Shown: positions 35,262 through 44,026, counted from the stretch's first letter. The stretch is 64,000 nt of DNA from Hymenobacter sp. UV11 (GCF_004684095.1 NZ_SRII01000007.1:310001-374000); one strand, 5' to 3'. Program-made: numbers and translations. Notes: generated from the sequence alone by a model not told the origin.

Positions 35262-36056
35262 CTACCCCTCCAGCCAGCGGCGAAAGGCCGCGGTTTGGGT
35301 GGTGCTGCTGGTGAGCGTGGCCCCGTGCCGGAGCTTGACCAGCAAGCGGTTGTTGAAATACGGCTCGGCCTTGGCCACGGCGCTGAGCTGCACCAACTCG
35401 CTGCGATTGAGGCGGAAGAAATGAGCAGGGTCGAGCTGCTGCTCCCACTCGGTGAGGGTGCCGGCCAGTGGGTGGCGCGCCCCGCGCTGGTCGATAGCAA
35501 AGACTATCCCCTCGTCGGCCTGCAAAAAAGCTACGTCGGCGGCGGGCAGCAGGTAGAAGCTGTTGTTGGGCTGGCGCACGGTCAGGCGCTGGCGGTAGCT
35601 GGGGGCCGGCTGGTGCAGGGCCGCCCGCAGCTGCTCGACCACGGCCGCCGGCAGGCCCTGGGTGGGGGGTAGGGCCGGTGCGGGGCCTGGGGCGAAGCTG
35701 GCGCGCAGGCCCTCATACTTGGCCAGGGCGGCGGCAAACTGCTCGTACGTAAAGGGTTTGAGCAGGTAGCCGATGCCATTGGCCTGGAAGGCGGGCAGCA
35801 AAAACTGGTCGTAGGCCGTGAGGAAAATGATGGGGCAGGTCACTCGCACCTGCTCGTAGAGGCTGAACACGTTGCCATCCAACAGCTCAATATCGGAGAA
35901 AATGAGGGCGGGCATGTCGTTCTCGGCAAACCAGGCCAGGCCTTTTTTAATGCTGCGCACCTCGTGCACGTCGTGAGTCGGCAGGCCGTAGCGGGCCGCG
36001 AAGCTGCGAACCTGGGCGGCCGTAGGGGCCTCGTCTTCAATAAGGAGCAGGCGCAT
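35262..36056 (-). CDS. LytTR-family response regulator
   Basis: Two-component response regulator of 264 residues. The ATG at 36056 gives MRLLLIEDEAPTAAQVRSF, the standard receiver start. The longer frame to 36152 is rejected because it runs into the kinase gene. The receiver has the phosphoacceptor aspartate in ALIFSDIELLDGN and the conserved lysine in GYLLKPF. After a linker, residues about 160-264 are a LytTR DNA-binding domain (FYLLPAADVAFLQADEGIVFAID, HFFRLNRSELVQL, LLVKLRHGATLTSS). It is 46 bp after the histidine kinase gene and forms a pair with it. Targets are unknown. Confidence 0.95.
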   Translation of the reverse strand: MRLLLIEDEAPTAAQVRSFAARYGLPTHDVHEVRSIKKGLAWFAENDMPALIFSDIELLDGNVFSLYEQVRVTCPIIFLTAYDQFLLPAFQANGIGYLLKPFTYEQFAAALAKYEGLRASFAPGPAPALPPTQGLPAAVVEQLRAALHQPAPSYRQRLTVRQPNNSFYLLPAADVAFLQADEGIVFAIDQRGARHPLAGTLTEWEQQLDPAHFFRLNRSELVQLSAVAKAEPYFNNRLLVKLRHGATLTSSTTQTAAFRRWLEG

Positions 36057-36102
36057 AGGGAAGGAAACAGATGAATAAGTAGCGCGAAGCGGAAGCTGCG
36101 CG

Positions 36103-37119
36103 CTACTGCCCCTGGCGCAGCAGCGGCACCGTGACGACAAACGACTCCGCATCAGCGAAAATCTGCACGGGCTGGCTGGCCAGCAGGCGGTAGCGCTCCT
36201 GCAAGTTGCGCAGGCCGGTGCCGCCGGGCTCGGGGCGCGTGCGCTTGGGGCGCTGGGGGTTGTGGGCGCGCAGCTGGCTGGGCAGCACGTGCAGGCTGAG
36301 GAGCAGCGGGTCTTCTTCGTCGCCGCTATTGTGCTTGAGCGCGTTCTCCACCAAAATCTGGAGCGTGCCGGGCACCGTGTAAAGCCGGTCCGGGTCTACC
36401 CCAGGGGCAAGGGTAGTGGCAAAGGCGTAGGCCGCGCCGAAGCGGTGGCGCAGCAAATACACGTAGTCGTCGAGAAAGCGCAGCTCGTCGGCCAGCGTCA
36501 CGAAATCGGCGTCGCGGTGCCGGATGAGGTAGCGGTACAGGTTGGCAAAGCAACTCAGGTAGTGGCCCGCCACCTCCGCATCCTGGCCGATGAGCATATG
36601 CAGCACGTTCAGGTTATTGAATAGGAAATGCGGGTCGAGCTGGGCCTTGAGGGCGCGCAGCTCGCTTTCGGCCTGCGTCTTTTGCAGGTGCAGCACGTGG
36701 CGCTGGGCCTCGAAGTAGCGCTTGCCGGTGAGCAGCACCGCCAGTAGGCCGTAGCTTTTGGCGTGCTGCACGGCCCCCAGCACCACGCGGCCCGCCGACA
36801 GCGTCGGAGCGTGCCCAAACAGGTGGCTATACAGGCCGATGTACGCCCCGCCGCTCAGCAGTAAAAATACGGGCAGCAGCGCCAGCCCCAGCCAGTGCCG
36901 GCCACCCAAAAACAGCGGCAGCAGCCCGCCTACCAGCAGCGCCACGGTAGCGGTATCGAAGAGCACCGTGGCGCCGACTATCGGCAGCAGCCGGCCAAGC
37001 GTCGCACTGGTATCGGCCCGGTACTGAAGCAGCAGCACGGGTGCCACCACCAGCCAGTAGGCCGTCACCAGGCCAAGGTCGGAGCGGGAGGGCCGCCGGG
37101 TAGCGAAGGAAAAAGCCAT
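36103..37119 (-). CDS. LytS-like sensor histidine kinase
   Basis: Membrane histidine kinase of 338 residues, start at the ATG at 37119. Four hydrophobic segments occupy the first about 135 residues (for example VTAYWLVVAPVLLLQY, VALLVGGLLPLFL, LALLPVFLLLSGGAYIGLY). The His_kinase core follows: ELRALKAQLDPHFLFNNLNVLHMLIG with the phosphohistidine, then the N-box GTLQILVENALKHN and a short ATPase domain with GGTGLRNLQERYRLL. It pairs with the LytTR regulator downstream. The erythromycin-esterase-like gene ends 49 bp upstream on the same strand, so the three may be one transcript. The signal is not evident. Confidence 0.94.
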   Translation of the reverse strand: MAFSFATRRPSRSDLGLVTAYWLVVAPVLLLQYRADTSATLGRLLPIVGATVLFDTATVALLVGGLLPLFLGGRHWLGLALLPVFLLLSGGAYIGLYSHLFGHAPTLSAGRVVLGAVQHAKSYGLLAVLLTGKRYFEAQRHVLHLQKTQAESELRALKAQLDPHFLFNNLNVLHMLIGQDAEVAGHYLSCFANLYRYLIRHRDADFVTLADELRFLDDYVYLLRHRFGAAYAFATTLAPGVDPDRLYTVPGTLQILVENALKHNSGDEEDPLLLSLHVLPSQLRAHNPQRPKRTRPEPGGTGLRNLQERYRLLASQPVQIFADAESFVVTVPLLRQGQ

Positions 37120-37168
37120 AGCAGACAAAGAAGGTGCAAGATGCGGCTGGCATGGTCTTCGGGGGTGC

Positions 37169-38479
37169 CTACCGCTGGCCAATGGCGCCGGCGCTGCCTG
37201 GCAGCAGGGGCGCCACCGCCTCCGAGTCGCGCACCAGCAGCAGGTACTGCACGTAGGCGGTGGCGGGCTGGGCGGGGTCGAACTGCATTTGCTGGCTGGC
37301 GGGAAGGCCGGGGGCGTAGGTGATGTGCACCGGCAGGCGGTGGGCGGCCGTGCCGGGCGCGTCGAGCCGCACGAGTGTGGTGCTGCCGGGCAGCGTACGC
37401 GCCTTAAGCGCCGCTATCCCTTGCAGCCGCACCAGTGGCCCGTCGTGGTTGAACTTATCAACTGCCGTAAACTCTTGGCCCGGCGTGCGCCAGGGCGCGG
37501 GCAGCCCGGCCGAGGCCATCAGCATGCGGCAGCCCGAATAAGTGCTGAGAATGGACACGATTTTGTCGTGGCCCGGTAGTGTGCTTTGGCGAATGTAAGC
37601 GGCCAGACTACTGAAATTCAGGCCCTTTTGCTGCGGCACGTGGCCCAGGCCCCACAGGCCATACAGCTTCTCGTGCGTTAGGTGCCAGAGGGGTAGGGCC
37701 GCCTGGTAGTTGGCAAACAGCTGCTGCTCGCGGCCCGGCAGCGTGCGGGCGTAACCCAGGTTGGTGAGCGCGTGCAGCACCTCGGCATAAGCCTGGCGGC
37801 CGAGGGCGCGGCGGGCGGCGGGCGCGGCTTGGCGCAGCGCGCGCTGGGTGCGCAGGGCGAGGTCGGTGGCCAAGGCGGGGGTAGCGCGCAGGGCAGTTTG
37901 CACCGAGTCGAGGCCGGCGGCCAACTGGGGGGGTAGGGGCCGGCCGGCGGCGCGCTGGTCACTGAGGTAATCGGCCAGTAGCGCGTAGTCCTGCACGCCG
38001 TCGATGCCCACAAACTGAATGCGCCGGGCGGGCGGTAGCGTCTGGTTCAGGCCCCGGATGCGGCGGATTTTGGCCACGAAATCGGCGTTGCCCCACTGCG
38101 CCTGCTCGCGCACCCAGCTGGCAAATACGCGGGCCAGGGTGGCCTCGTCGCCGGTGCGCAGGTACTCGTTGAGGTAATAGGCTTTGGCACAATCGACTTC
38201 GGCCAGGTAGCGGCGCACGCCGGCCCGCTGGTTGAGGTGGCGCAGCAGGGCAAAATCTACGTCTTGCAGCCGCTGCACGCCGTGCGACTCGCCCAGCAGG
38301 AACACTTTATTTTGGTAAAAAGCCTGGTCGTACAGCGCAAACCGGGGCGGGCTGGCCAGGTCCAGCGTTTCGCGGGGCGCGTCGGCAAAAACGGAGTCGG
38401 GCTGCTGGGCGCGGGCGGCGCCAGCCAGCAGCAGGGCCGCGCCCAGTAGCATCGGGCGGAAGAAGGGGGGTAGGCTCAT
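37169..38479 (-). CDS. Secreted erythromycin-esterase-like protein
   Basis: Secreted protein of 436 residues with a good signal peptide (MSLPPFFRPMLLGAALLLAGAARAQ). The block VFLLGESHGVQRLQDVDFALLRHLNQRAGVRRYLAEVDC resembles the EreA/ChaN/TIKI-like fold, in which GExHG-type residues and a following glutamate form the active site. WGLGHVPQQKG resembles the later GxxH segment. The middle is helical and alanine-rich. True macrolide esterases have similar motifs, but secreted Bacteroidota relatives have no proven substrate. It lies upstream of the LytTR pair on the same strand and may be co-expressed with it. Confidence 0.6.
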   Translation of the reverse strand: MSLPPFFRPMLLGAALLLAGAARAQQPDSVFADAPRETLDLASPPRFALYDQAFYQNKVFLLGESHGVQRLQDVDFALLRHLNQRAGVRRYLAEVDCAKAYYLNEYLRTGDEATLARVFASWVREQAQWGNADFVAKIRRIRGLNQTLPPARRIQFVGIDGVQDYALLADYLSDQRAAGRPLPPQLAAGLDSVQTALRATPALATDLALRTQRALRQAAPAARRALGRQAYAEVLHALTNLGYARTLPGREQQLFANYQAALPLWHLTHEKLYGLWGLGHVPQQKGLNFSSLAAYIRQSTLPGHDKIVSILSTYSGCRMLMASAGLPAPWRTPGQEFTAVDKFNHDGPLVRLQGIAALKARTLPGSTTLVRLDAPGTAAHRLPVHITYAPGLPASQQMQFDPAQPATAYVQYLLLVRDSEAVAPLLPGSAGAIGQR

Positions 38480-38624
38480 GCGCAGAAAGGCTAGGGTGAA
38501 ACGTGGCCCAAACCACGCTCTCGGCCCTGCCTGAGCTACTGCACATTCTTTCTAACCAAGGGAAAAAGCGGTTGAAGCCGCCGAAAAATCCGACGACTTT
38601 GCGCCCGCAACCGGCCCTACCCCC

Positions 38625-40940
38625 TCACTTACCGCCAACCAGCTCCGGCACCGCCCCCGCCTTTTTGCGCTTGCGCCCATACACGCCCAGTATCAGCAGC
38701 GGCAGCAGCGTCAGCTCGGCCACCACCCCAAACAGCAGCGTGAGCCCAATCAGCAGCCCTACGTAAAACGTGCCGTCGAACGACGAGAACAGCAGCGTCC
38801 CGAAGCCGCCCACCAGGATGAGCGAAGTGACAATGACCGCCTGCCCAGCCAGAATATACGTGCGCCGCACCGCCTTGAACAAGTCCGGCTCGTGGCCCAT
38901 CGTGAGGCGCAACTTGCTGATAAAGTGAATAGTATCATCCACCGCAATGCCAAAGGCGATGGTGAAGATGATGCTCGTGCTCACCTTCATGCTCACGCCC
39001 GCCAGGCCCATCACGCCCGCCACCACCAGAATGGGCAGCAGGTTGGGCACCAGCACCACCAGGGTCATGCGCACCGACCGAAACAGCAGCAGCACGATAA
39101 CGACGACCATCGCCACGTCAATGGCCATGCCCTGTATCATGTTCAGGGTCAGGTTCTCATTATTCTTATCGATGAGGTTGGACGAGCCCGTGAGGCGGGT
39201 GCGCAAAATGGTCGTATCAATGCCGGTGCGTAAAAAGTGGCGCAGCGCGCCATTCAGCGCGTCGGCCCGGATGCTGCCCACGTCCACCATGCGGCCGGTG
39301 AGGCGGCCGGCGCTGCCATCGGGTAGCACCAGCGCCCGAAACTCGGGCCGCTTCCTGAACTGCCGCAACGGCCCGCGCAACCGCGCCAGGCCTGCCGAAT
39401 CGGGGGGTAGGCGGTACTCGGCCAGCCCGCCGCCGTGCAGCGCCTGGTGCACCGTGCGCACCAGCGTGGCCGGCGAGGCCGAAAACTTCAGCCCGTAAGT
39501 AGTACCCAGGTAGTGCTCAATTTTCGTGGTCTGGGCCAGCACGGCGGGGTCGTACACATCGCGCCCGCCGGCCGGCTTCAGCTCCAGTTCGAAGGGCCGC
39601 ACGCCGGCAAAGTGGCCGTTGAAAAACGCAAAATCTTTCCGCACCGGGTCGTTTTTTGACAAGTCATCGAGCAGCGACGAGTTGATGCGTACCCGCGTGG
39701 CCAGCCCAACGCTGGCCACCAGAATGAGCGCGCTGAGCCCAAAAACCAGCCGGCGCCGGCGCAGCACGCCCACAAACAGGCGGCCCAGCACGCCGTCCCA
39801 GTCGTGCCCATGCTTGCGCGGCTCGCGCAGCGCCGGCTTATTGAGCAGTACCAGCATGGCCGGCAACAGCGTGAAGCTCAGAAAGAAAGCCAGAATAACG
39901 GCAATGCCCGTAAACAGCCCGAAGTTGTGAATGGGCCGGATGGTGCTCGTCATCAGCGTAAAAAAGCCAATACTCGTCGTCAGCGCCGACAGCCCCGACC
40001 CAAAGCCCGACTCCTTAATCGTGGTGCGCAGCGCGTGCTTCTTGCCCGCCCCGTAGCCCAGCTCGCTCACGTAGCGACTGATAATGTGGATGGTATCCGA
40101 CATACCCACCACAAACAGCATCAGCGGCAGCAGGGCCGTCATCAGGTCGATGCTGATGCCGCAGGCGCCCATCACGCCCAGGCCCCAGATGATAGCACCC
40201 ACCACCACCACCAGCGGCAGAATAACGCCCCACCAGGTGCGAAACGTGAGCCATAATAGCCCCATTACCAGCGCGAAAGATAACGACATGAAGATAATCA
40301 TCTCCCGCTGCAAGCGGTCTACAAATACCGACTGCGCCACCACCTTGCCCGCAAAATGCACCCGCGCCTCGGGCAGCCCCGCCCGCGCCAGCCCGGCGCG
40401 CAACTCCGTCAGCAGCGAGTCGCCGGGCGGCTTCTTGAGGTCGGGCGTGGTCTGGATGACCAGCGCCACGGCCCGCGCATCGGGGCTGAAGACGTTGCCC
40501 ACCAGGCCCGGCGTCTTATAAATGAGCGTCGAGTCGGCGGCGCGGCGGCTGGGGTCGGCGCGGTACTCGGCCGGGTGCAGGTAGGGTAGGGTGTAGGCCC
40601 CGACGCCCTCCACCACGGTCTGGCTAAGCGTGGTGGGCGAAGTCACGTGCAGCACGTTGCGCTGCCGCCGCGCCACCCGTGTGAGGCTATCAACTTGGGT
40701 TAGAAAAGCGGGCGAAAAAGCCGTTTGGCCCGGCCCGGCCTCCAGGGCCAGCAGCAGGTAGTCGTTGTCGTTGCCGAAGCGCTGGGTATAGCCCTGGTAG
40801 TAGTCCAGGTCGGGGTCGCCAGCGGGGTAAAAGTCGTTGAAATTGTAATTAAAGCGCAGCTGGGCGGCAAAGTAGCCGGCCAGCCCCGTGAGCAGGGCCA
40901 GCACCAGCAGCGTGAGGTAGGCAGTTCGGCGAAGAGGCAT
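38625..40940 (-). CDS. RND-superfamily (MMPL-type) exporter
   Basis: Inner-membrane transporter of 771 residues with twelve predicted membrane segments in the 1+5 / 1+5 RND arrangement and two large periplasmic loops (about residues 30-200 and 430-580). RFNYNFNDFYPAGDPDLDYY after the first helix is typical of the group. FALVMGLLWLTFRTWWGVILPLVVVVGAIIWGLGVMG and FGIAVDDTIHFISKL carry the repeated membrane-core motif with the aspartates proposed in proton coupling. Cargo in this clade is often a lipid or hopanoid, but none can be assigned here. No fusion protein or outer-membrane factor is adjacent. The C-terminus is rich in lysine and arginine. Confidence 0.92.
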   Translation of the reverse strand: MPLRRTAYLTLLVLALLTGLAGYFAAQLRFNYNFNDFYPAGDPDLDYYQGYTQRFGNDNDYLLLALEAGPGQTAFSPAFLTQVDSLTRVARRQRNVLHVTSPTTLSQTVVEGVGAYTLPYLHPAEYRADPSRRAADSTLIYKTPGLVGNVFSPDARAVALVIQTTPDLKKPPGDSLLTELRAGLARAGLPEARVHFAGKVVAQSVFVDRLQREMIIFMSLSFALVMGLLWLTFRTWWGVILPLVVVVGAIIWGLGVMGACGISIDLMTALLPLMLFVVGMSDTIHIISRYVSELGYGAGKKHALRTTIKESGFGSGLSALTTSIGFFTLMTSTIRPIHNFGLFTGIAVILAFFLSFTLLPAMLVLLNKPALREPRKHGHDWDGVLGRLFVGVLRRRRLVFGLSALILVASVGLATRVRINSSLLDDLSKNDPVRKDFAFFNGHFAGVRPFELELKPAGGRDVYDPAVLAQTTKIEHYLGTTYGLKFSASPATLVRTVHQALHGGGLAEYRLPPDSAGLARLRGPLRQFRKRPEFRALVLPDGSAGRLTGRMVDVGSIRADALNGALRHFLRTGIDTTILRTRLTGSSNLIDKNNENLTLNMIQGMAIDVAMVVVIVLLLFRSVRMTLVVLVPNLLPILVVAGVMGLAGVSMKVSTSIIFTIAFGIAVDDTIHFISKLRLTMGHEPDLFKAVRRTYILAGQAVIVTSLILVGGFGTLLFSSFDGTFYVGLLIGLTLLFGVVAELTLLPLLILGVYGRKRKKAGAVPELVGGK

Positions 40941-41082
40941 AACAAGTGGTAGCGCAGACTCTGCGAGTCCGCGCGTGAAATGCGGCCCCGCACCCGCTTC
41001 GGGATGTCCGAAACGCGTTGTACTTTAGAAGCCGCAACTACCTCTAACCCCCTAATTTTCGCAATTGTTTCGCCCCAAGCAC

Positions 41083-41331
41083 ATGAAAAAGTCCCTGCTC
41101 GCGTTTGCCCTGCTGGCTTCGGCCGCCACCGCCTTTGCTCACGACGGCGATAAGCCCGCCAAAGGCAAAAAAGCTGACCATTGCACCGCCGCGGCCGCCG
41201 CCAAGTGCTCAACAGGAATGGCCGGCACCAGCATGGCCGGTATGCCCGCCTGCTGCCGCGCCAAAATGGCCACCGTAAAGGCCGCGATGCCCGCCACGGT
41301 GGAGGTAAAAACGAAGACGACCTCGCTGTAA
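41083..41331 (+). CDS. Small secreted Cys/Met-rich protein
   Basis: Hypothetical protein of 82 residues from the ATG at 41083, with a strong signal peptide (MKKSLLAFALLASAATAFAHDG). The short mature part has histidines, four cysteines (DHC, KCS, ACCRAK) and several methionines (GMAGTSMAGMP), a mix seen in small periplasmic proteins that bind copper or other soft metals. That function is an inference. It is divergent from the RND exporter gene, which starts about 140 bp away. A bidirectional-looking terminator follows at 41524. The codon usage is that of the neighbours. Confidence 0.65.
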   Translation: MKKSLLAFALLASAATAFAHDGDKPAKGKKADHCTAAAAAKCSTGMAGTSMAGMPACCRAKMATVKAAMPATVEVKTKTTSL

Positions 41332-41668
41332 AAGCAGCAGTTATATCTGCAACGCGTCACTGAGCCCCGCACGCTAGTTAGTATTTTTCTGTCATGACTG
41401 CTTATGAGCTTGGCCATTTATTTGGGGCAACAATTCGCCACGTGGGAATAGCTGCTGGGTTTCTGTTCATGTTTCGACAGTTTCGTAGCTCTGATAAGCT
41501 CTGATAAACCAGTAATTAATTGCAAAAAAGCCGCCTGGAAGGCGGCTTTTTTGCGCCTGAATACTGCTGAAGTATGCAGCTTCGGTAGTAGGCGTGTATG
41601 TGTTGAAAACAATACGGTAAGGCTAATTCCTGCGTAACTTAGTCCCCGAATTGACTTATTCTTATAAA
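41332..41668. other. Spacer with a terminator
   Basis: A 337-bp gap that contains the strong hairpin terminator at 41524-41552. Otherwise it is AT-richer than its surroundings, with no convincing gene. Confidence 0.5.
41524..41552. terminator. Rho-independent terminator
   Basis: AAAAAAGCCGCC-TGGAA-GGCGGCTTTTTT is a strong stem with A and T flanks, active in either direction. It closes the small Cys/Met protein gene. Confidence 0.9.
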
Positions 41669-42121
41669 GTGAAAACGCCTATACTCTTCATTGCTACCCT
41701 GTTCTGCTTTGCCTTTACTGCCCAAGCTCAGGCGCCGAGCAAGGAACTGGCAACGGCAGTTATGAAAAATAACGTCGCCGCTGTCGAAACTCTGCTGACG
41801 GCCGGGGCCAACCCCAATGCCCCGGTCGAAATAGTGCCAGGCTTCCCCACTACCTACCTCGTCACGGCCGCCGGCAATGGCAGCCTCGACCTGGTAAAGG
41901 TTCTGCTCAAGCACAAGGCGCAGGTCAACCAGCCCGATGGCTTCAAAACCACCGCCCTCATGGCCGCGGCTGGCAAAGGCAACAAGGCGCTGGTGGAGCT
42001 GCTGCTGGCCAGCGGCGCCGATGCCAAAGCCAAGGACGACGACGGCAAAGATGCCCTGGCCCTGGCCAAAGAGGGGGGTAGCAAGGAAACCGCAGCCCTG
42101 CTGGAGCAGAAGCCGAAGTAG
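41669..42121 (+). CDS. Secreted ankyrin-repeat protein
   Basis: Protein of about 150 residues. The GTG at 41669 gives the signal peptide (M)KTPILFIATLFCFAFTAQAQ. A TTG at 41651 would add six residues. The mature part has three ankyrin repeats: LATAVMKNNVAAVETLLTAGANPNAP, YLVTAAGNGSLDLVKVLLKHKAQVNQ and ALMAAAGKGNKALVELLLASGADAKA, plus a capping repeat. These repeats mediate protein-protein contacts, probably in the periplasm here. No partner can be named. The thyA gene follows 62 bp later on the same strand with its own promoter box. Confidence 0.88.
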   Translation: MKTPILFIATLFCFAFTAQAQAPSKELATAVMKNNVAAVETLLTAGANPNAPVEIVPGFPTTYLVTAAGNGSLDLVKVLLKHKAQVNQPDGFKTTALMAAAGKGNKALVELLLASGADAKAKDDDGKDALALAKEGGSKETAALLEQKPK

Positions 42122-42151
42122 CCGCCCGGGGCAGGCAAGGCCGGCCGGCGC

Positions 42152-42159
42152 TACTTTTG
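42152..42159 (+). promoter_or_regulatory. -7 promoter box of thyA
   Basis: TACTTTTG matches TAnnTTTG exactly and lies 24 bp before the thyA ATG, implying a very short leader. Confidence 0.55.
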
Positions 42160-42183
42160 CCCGCTCGCAACCCGCCTACCCCC

Positions 42184-42978
42184 ATGCGCCAATACCAAGC
42201 TCTTCTACAGGAAATCCTCGACCACGGCACGCTCAAAACCGACCGCACGGGCACGGGTACGCTGTCCATTTTCGGCCCGCAGATGCGCTTTAATCTGGCC
42301 GAGGGCTTCCCGCTCGTCACCACCAAAAAGGTGCACCTGAAGAGCATTATCCACGAGCTGCTGTGGTTTTTGCAGGGCGATACCAATATCGCTTATCTCA
42401 AAGAGCACGGCGTGAAAATCTGGGATGAGTGGGCCGATGAGAACGGCAACCTCGGCCCCGTGTACGGCTACCAGTGGCGCAGCTGGCCCGATGGCCACGG
42501 CGGCCACATCGACCAGATTGCGCAGATAATCAATCAGCTAAAGACCCAGCCCGACTCGCGCCGCATGGTGGTGAGCGCCTGGAACGTGGCCGACCTGCCC
42601 CAGATGAAGCTGCCCGCCTGCCACGCGCTGTTTCAGTTTTACGTGGCCGATGGCCGCCTGAGCTGCCAGCTCTACCAGCGCTCGGCCGATGTGTTTCTGG
42701 GTGTGCCCTTCAACATTGCCAGCTACGCGCTGCTCACCCTGATGGTGGCGCAGGTGACGGGCCTGCAGCCCGGCGAATTTATCTGGACCGGCGGCGACAC
42801 GCACCTCTACAGCAACCATCTCGACCAGGCCCGCCAGCAGCTGGAGCGCGCCCCGCGCCCGCTGCCCACCATGCGCCTCAACCAGGCCGTGACGGACATC
42901 CTGGGCTTCCAATACGACGACTTCCAGCTCGAAAACTACGACCCCTGGCCGGCCATCAAAGCGCCCGTCGCGGTGTAG
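42184..42978 (+). CDS. thyA: Thymidylate synthase
   Basis: Converts dUMP to dTMP using methylenetetrahydrofolate, in the cytoplasm. The ATG at 42184 gives MRQYQALLQEILDHGTLKTDRTGTGT and a protein of 264 residues, the same length as E. coli ThyA. The catalytic cysteine is C146 in LPACHALFQFYV. RSADVFLGVPFNIASYALL and THLYSNHLDQARQQL are the dUMP-binding segments. The upstream in-frame extension to 42157 is unnecessary. No folA is adjacent within the window, although the two are often neighbours. Confidence 0.97.
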   Translation: MRQYQALLQEILDHGTLKTDRTGTGTLSIFGPQMRFNLAEGFPLVTTKKVHLKSIIHELLWFLQGDTNIAYLKEHGVKIWDEWADENGNLGPVYGYQWRSWPDGHGGHIDQIAQIINQLKTQPDSRRMVVSAWNVADLPQMKLPACHALFQFYVADGRLSCQLYQRSADVFLGVPFNIASYALLTLMVAQVTGLQPGEFIWTGGDTHLYSNHLDQARQQLERAPRPLPTMRLNQAVTDILGFQYDDFQLENYDPWPAIKAPVAV

Positions 42979-43050
42979 TATTCCTGGGTTAAGTGTTAAC
43001 CAATAGCTTATAAATAAGATGTTGAAGAAGTGAAAGGGTAGTAGCGCTTA

Positions 43051-43130
43051 CTTTCCGGTTCGTGCGCGCAGCGAGCATCATCGTTCGCGCCATTCCATCC
43101 TGCCCGCCAACGCGCGCACGAACTGGAAAG
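43051..43130. repeat. Hairpin repeat between thyA and the next gene
   Basis: CTTTCCGGTTCGTGCGCG (43051-43068) and CGCGCACGAACTGGAAAG (43113-43130) are reverse complements with one mismatch. The loop contains CATCATCGTTCGCG, a weaker version of the CGTT loop core seen in the other hairpins. Confidence 0.8.
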
Positions 43131-43199
43131 GCCCGCCATGCGGTTAGCCCAAAACTTCCTAAATAGCTTTAAAAGAAGAATTAGCAGTAATTTAGGCGG

Positions 43200-43715
43200 A
43201 TGATAATCAGATTGGCGCTGTTGGGCGCGCTGCTGCTGGCCGCCGGGGCCGCCCAGGCCCAGGAGGGCTACGCGGCCCCCGGCTTCCCGATGCTGCCCCA
43301 CCGGCGCCCCCTACCCCCCGCCACCACGCCCTTGCCGTTGCGGTCGCCGGTGCTGCCCCGCTTCTGGCACGAAACTGACCCCACGCGGCAAGCGGCCGGC
43401 CGCGACCAGTTTTTTGAGTTTGTGTCGGCCCAGGCCCAGTACCCCGAGTCGGCCCGCCCGGCCCCCGACCAGCCCAACGTACTTATGCCCACCGGGCGCA
43501 TTTTTGTGAGCATTCAGGTGCGGCCCAACGGCTCGGTGCGCCAGCCCCCGCGCATTGTGCGCCGCGAGCTTACGCAGCCCGAGGCTGCCTACCCCCCCCC
43601 CGCCATCCGGGCCCTCGATACCGAGGCCCAGCGGGTGCTGGGTGCCCTGCGCTTCGTGCGCTCGCCCGCTACCCAGGATTCGCTGGTGGTGCCCATGCGC
43701 TTTATCGCGAAGTGA
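43200..43715 (+). CDS. Secreted TonB-C-terminal-like protein
   Basis: Protein of 171 residues with signal peptide MIIRLALLGALLLAAGAAQAQ. A proline-rich linker (HRRPLPPATTPLPLRSP) is followed by about 110 residues resembling the TonB C-terminal fold: FVSAQAQYPESARPA, GRIFVSIQVRPNGSV, TEAQRVLGALRFV and DSLVVPMRF. In Bacteroidota such domains occur in energy transducers and in stand-alone secreted proteins of unknown role. Here there is no transmembrane anchor other than the cleavable signal, so it is probably not a functional TonB. It is preceded by a hairpin repeat. Confidence 0.72.
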   Translation: MIIRLALLGALLLAAGAAQAQEGYAAPGFPMLPHRRPLPPATTPLPLRSPVLPRFWHETDPTRQAAGRDQFFEFVSAQAQYPESARPAPDQPNVLMPTGRIFVSIQVRPNGSVRQPPRIVRRELTQPEAAYPPPAIRALDTEAQRVLGALRFVRSPATQDSLVVPMRFIAK

Positions 43716-43747
43716 ATACTCAGATTGCTAGCGCTTTACAGAGCGGT

Positions 43748-43855
43748 TTTCAAGTCGGTGTACACGGCTCGTTCTCGCGTTCGCCTCACCCCCGGTCACC
43801 TCTCCGCAAAGGAGAGGGGGAGCCAAACTGGCAACAAGCGTACACTGACTTGAAA
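43748..43855. repeat. Nested hairpin related to the MITE-like element
   Basis: Outer arms TTTCAAGTCGGTGTAC and GTACACTGACTTGAAA (one mismatch) enclose an inner GCCTCACCCCC...CTCTCC-GCAAA-GGAGAGGGGGA hairpin. The inner part resembles the core of the element at 28013-28242. Confidence 0.7.
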
Positions 43856-44026
43856 TTCACGCTAGTGGATTTGTTGATGGGCTGTACCGTTGCGGCGGGC
43901 AGGAAGCCGCACTGCTGCTGACTTCTCTGCTGTTGGTAGTAAAGCACTTGCGTCTGGCCACGCACTATTTATTGACTGCGGTGCTACTAATTCTGGCTGG
44001 AATGCGTATTTATTTATCGAGCTATT

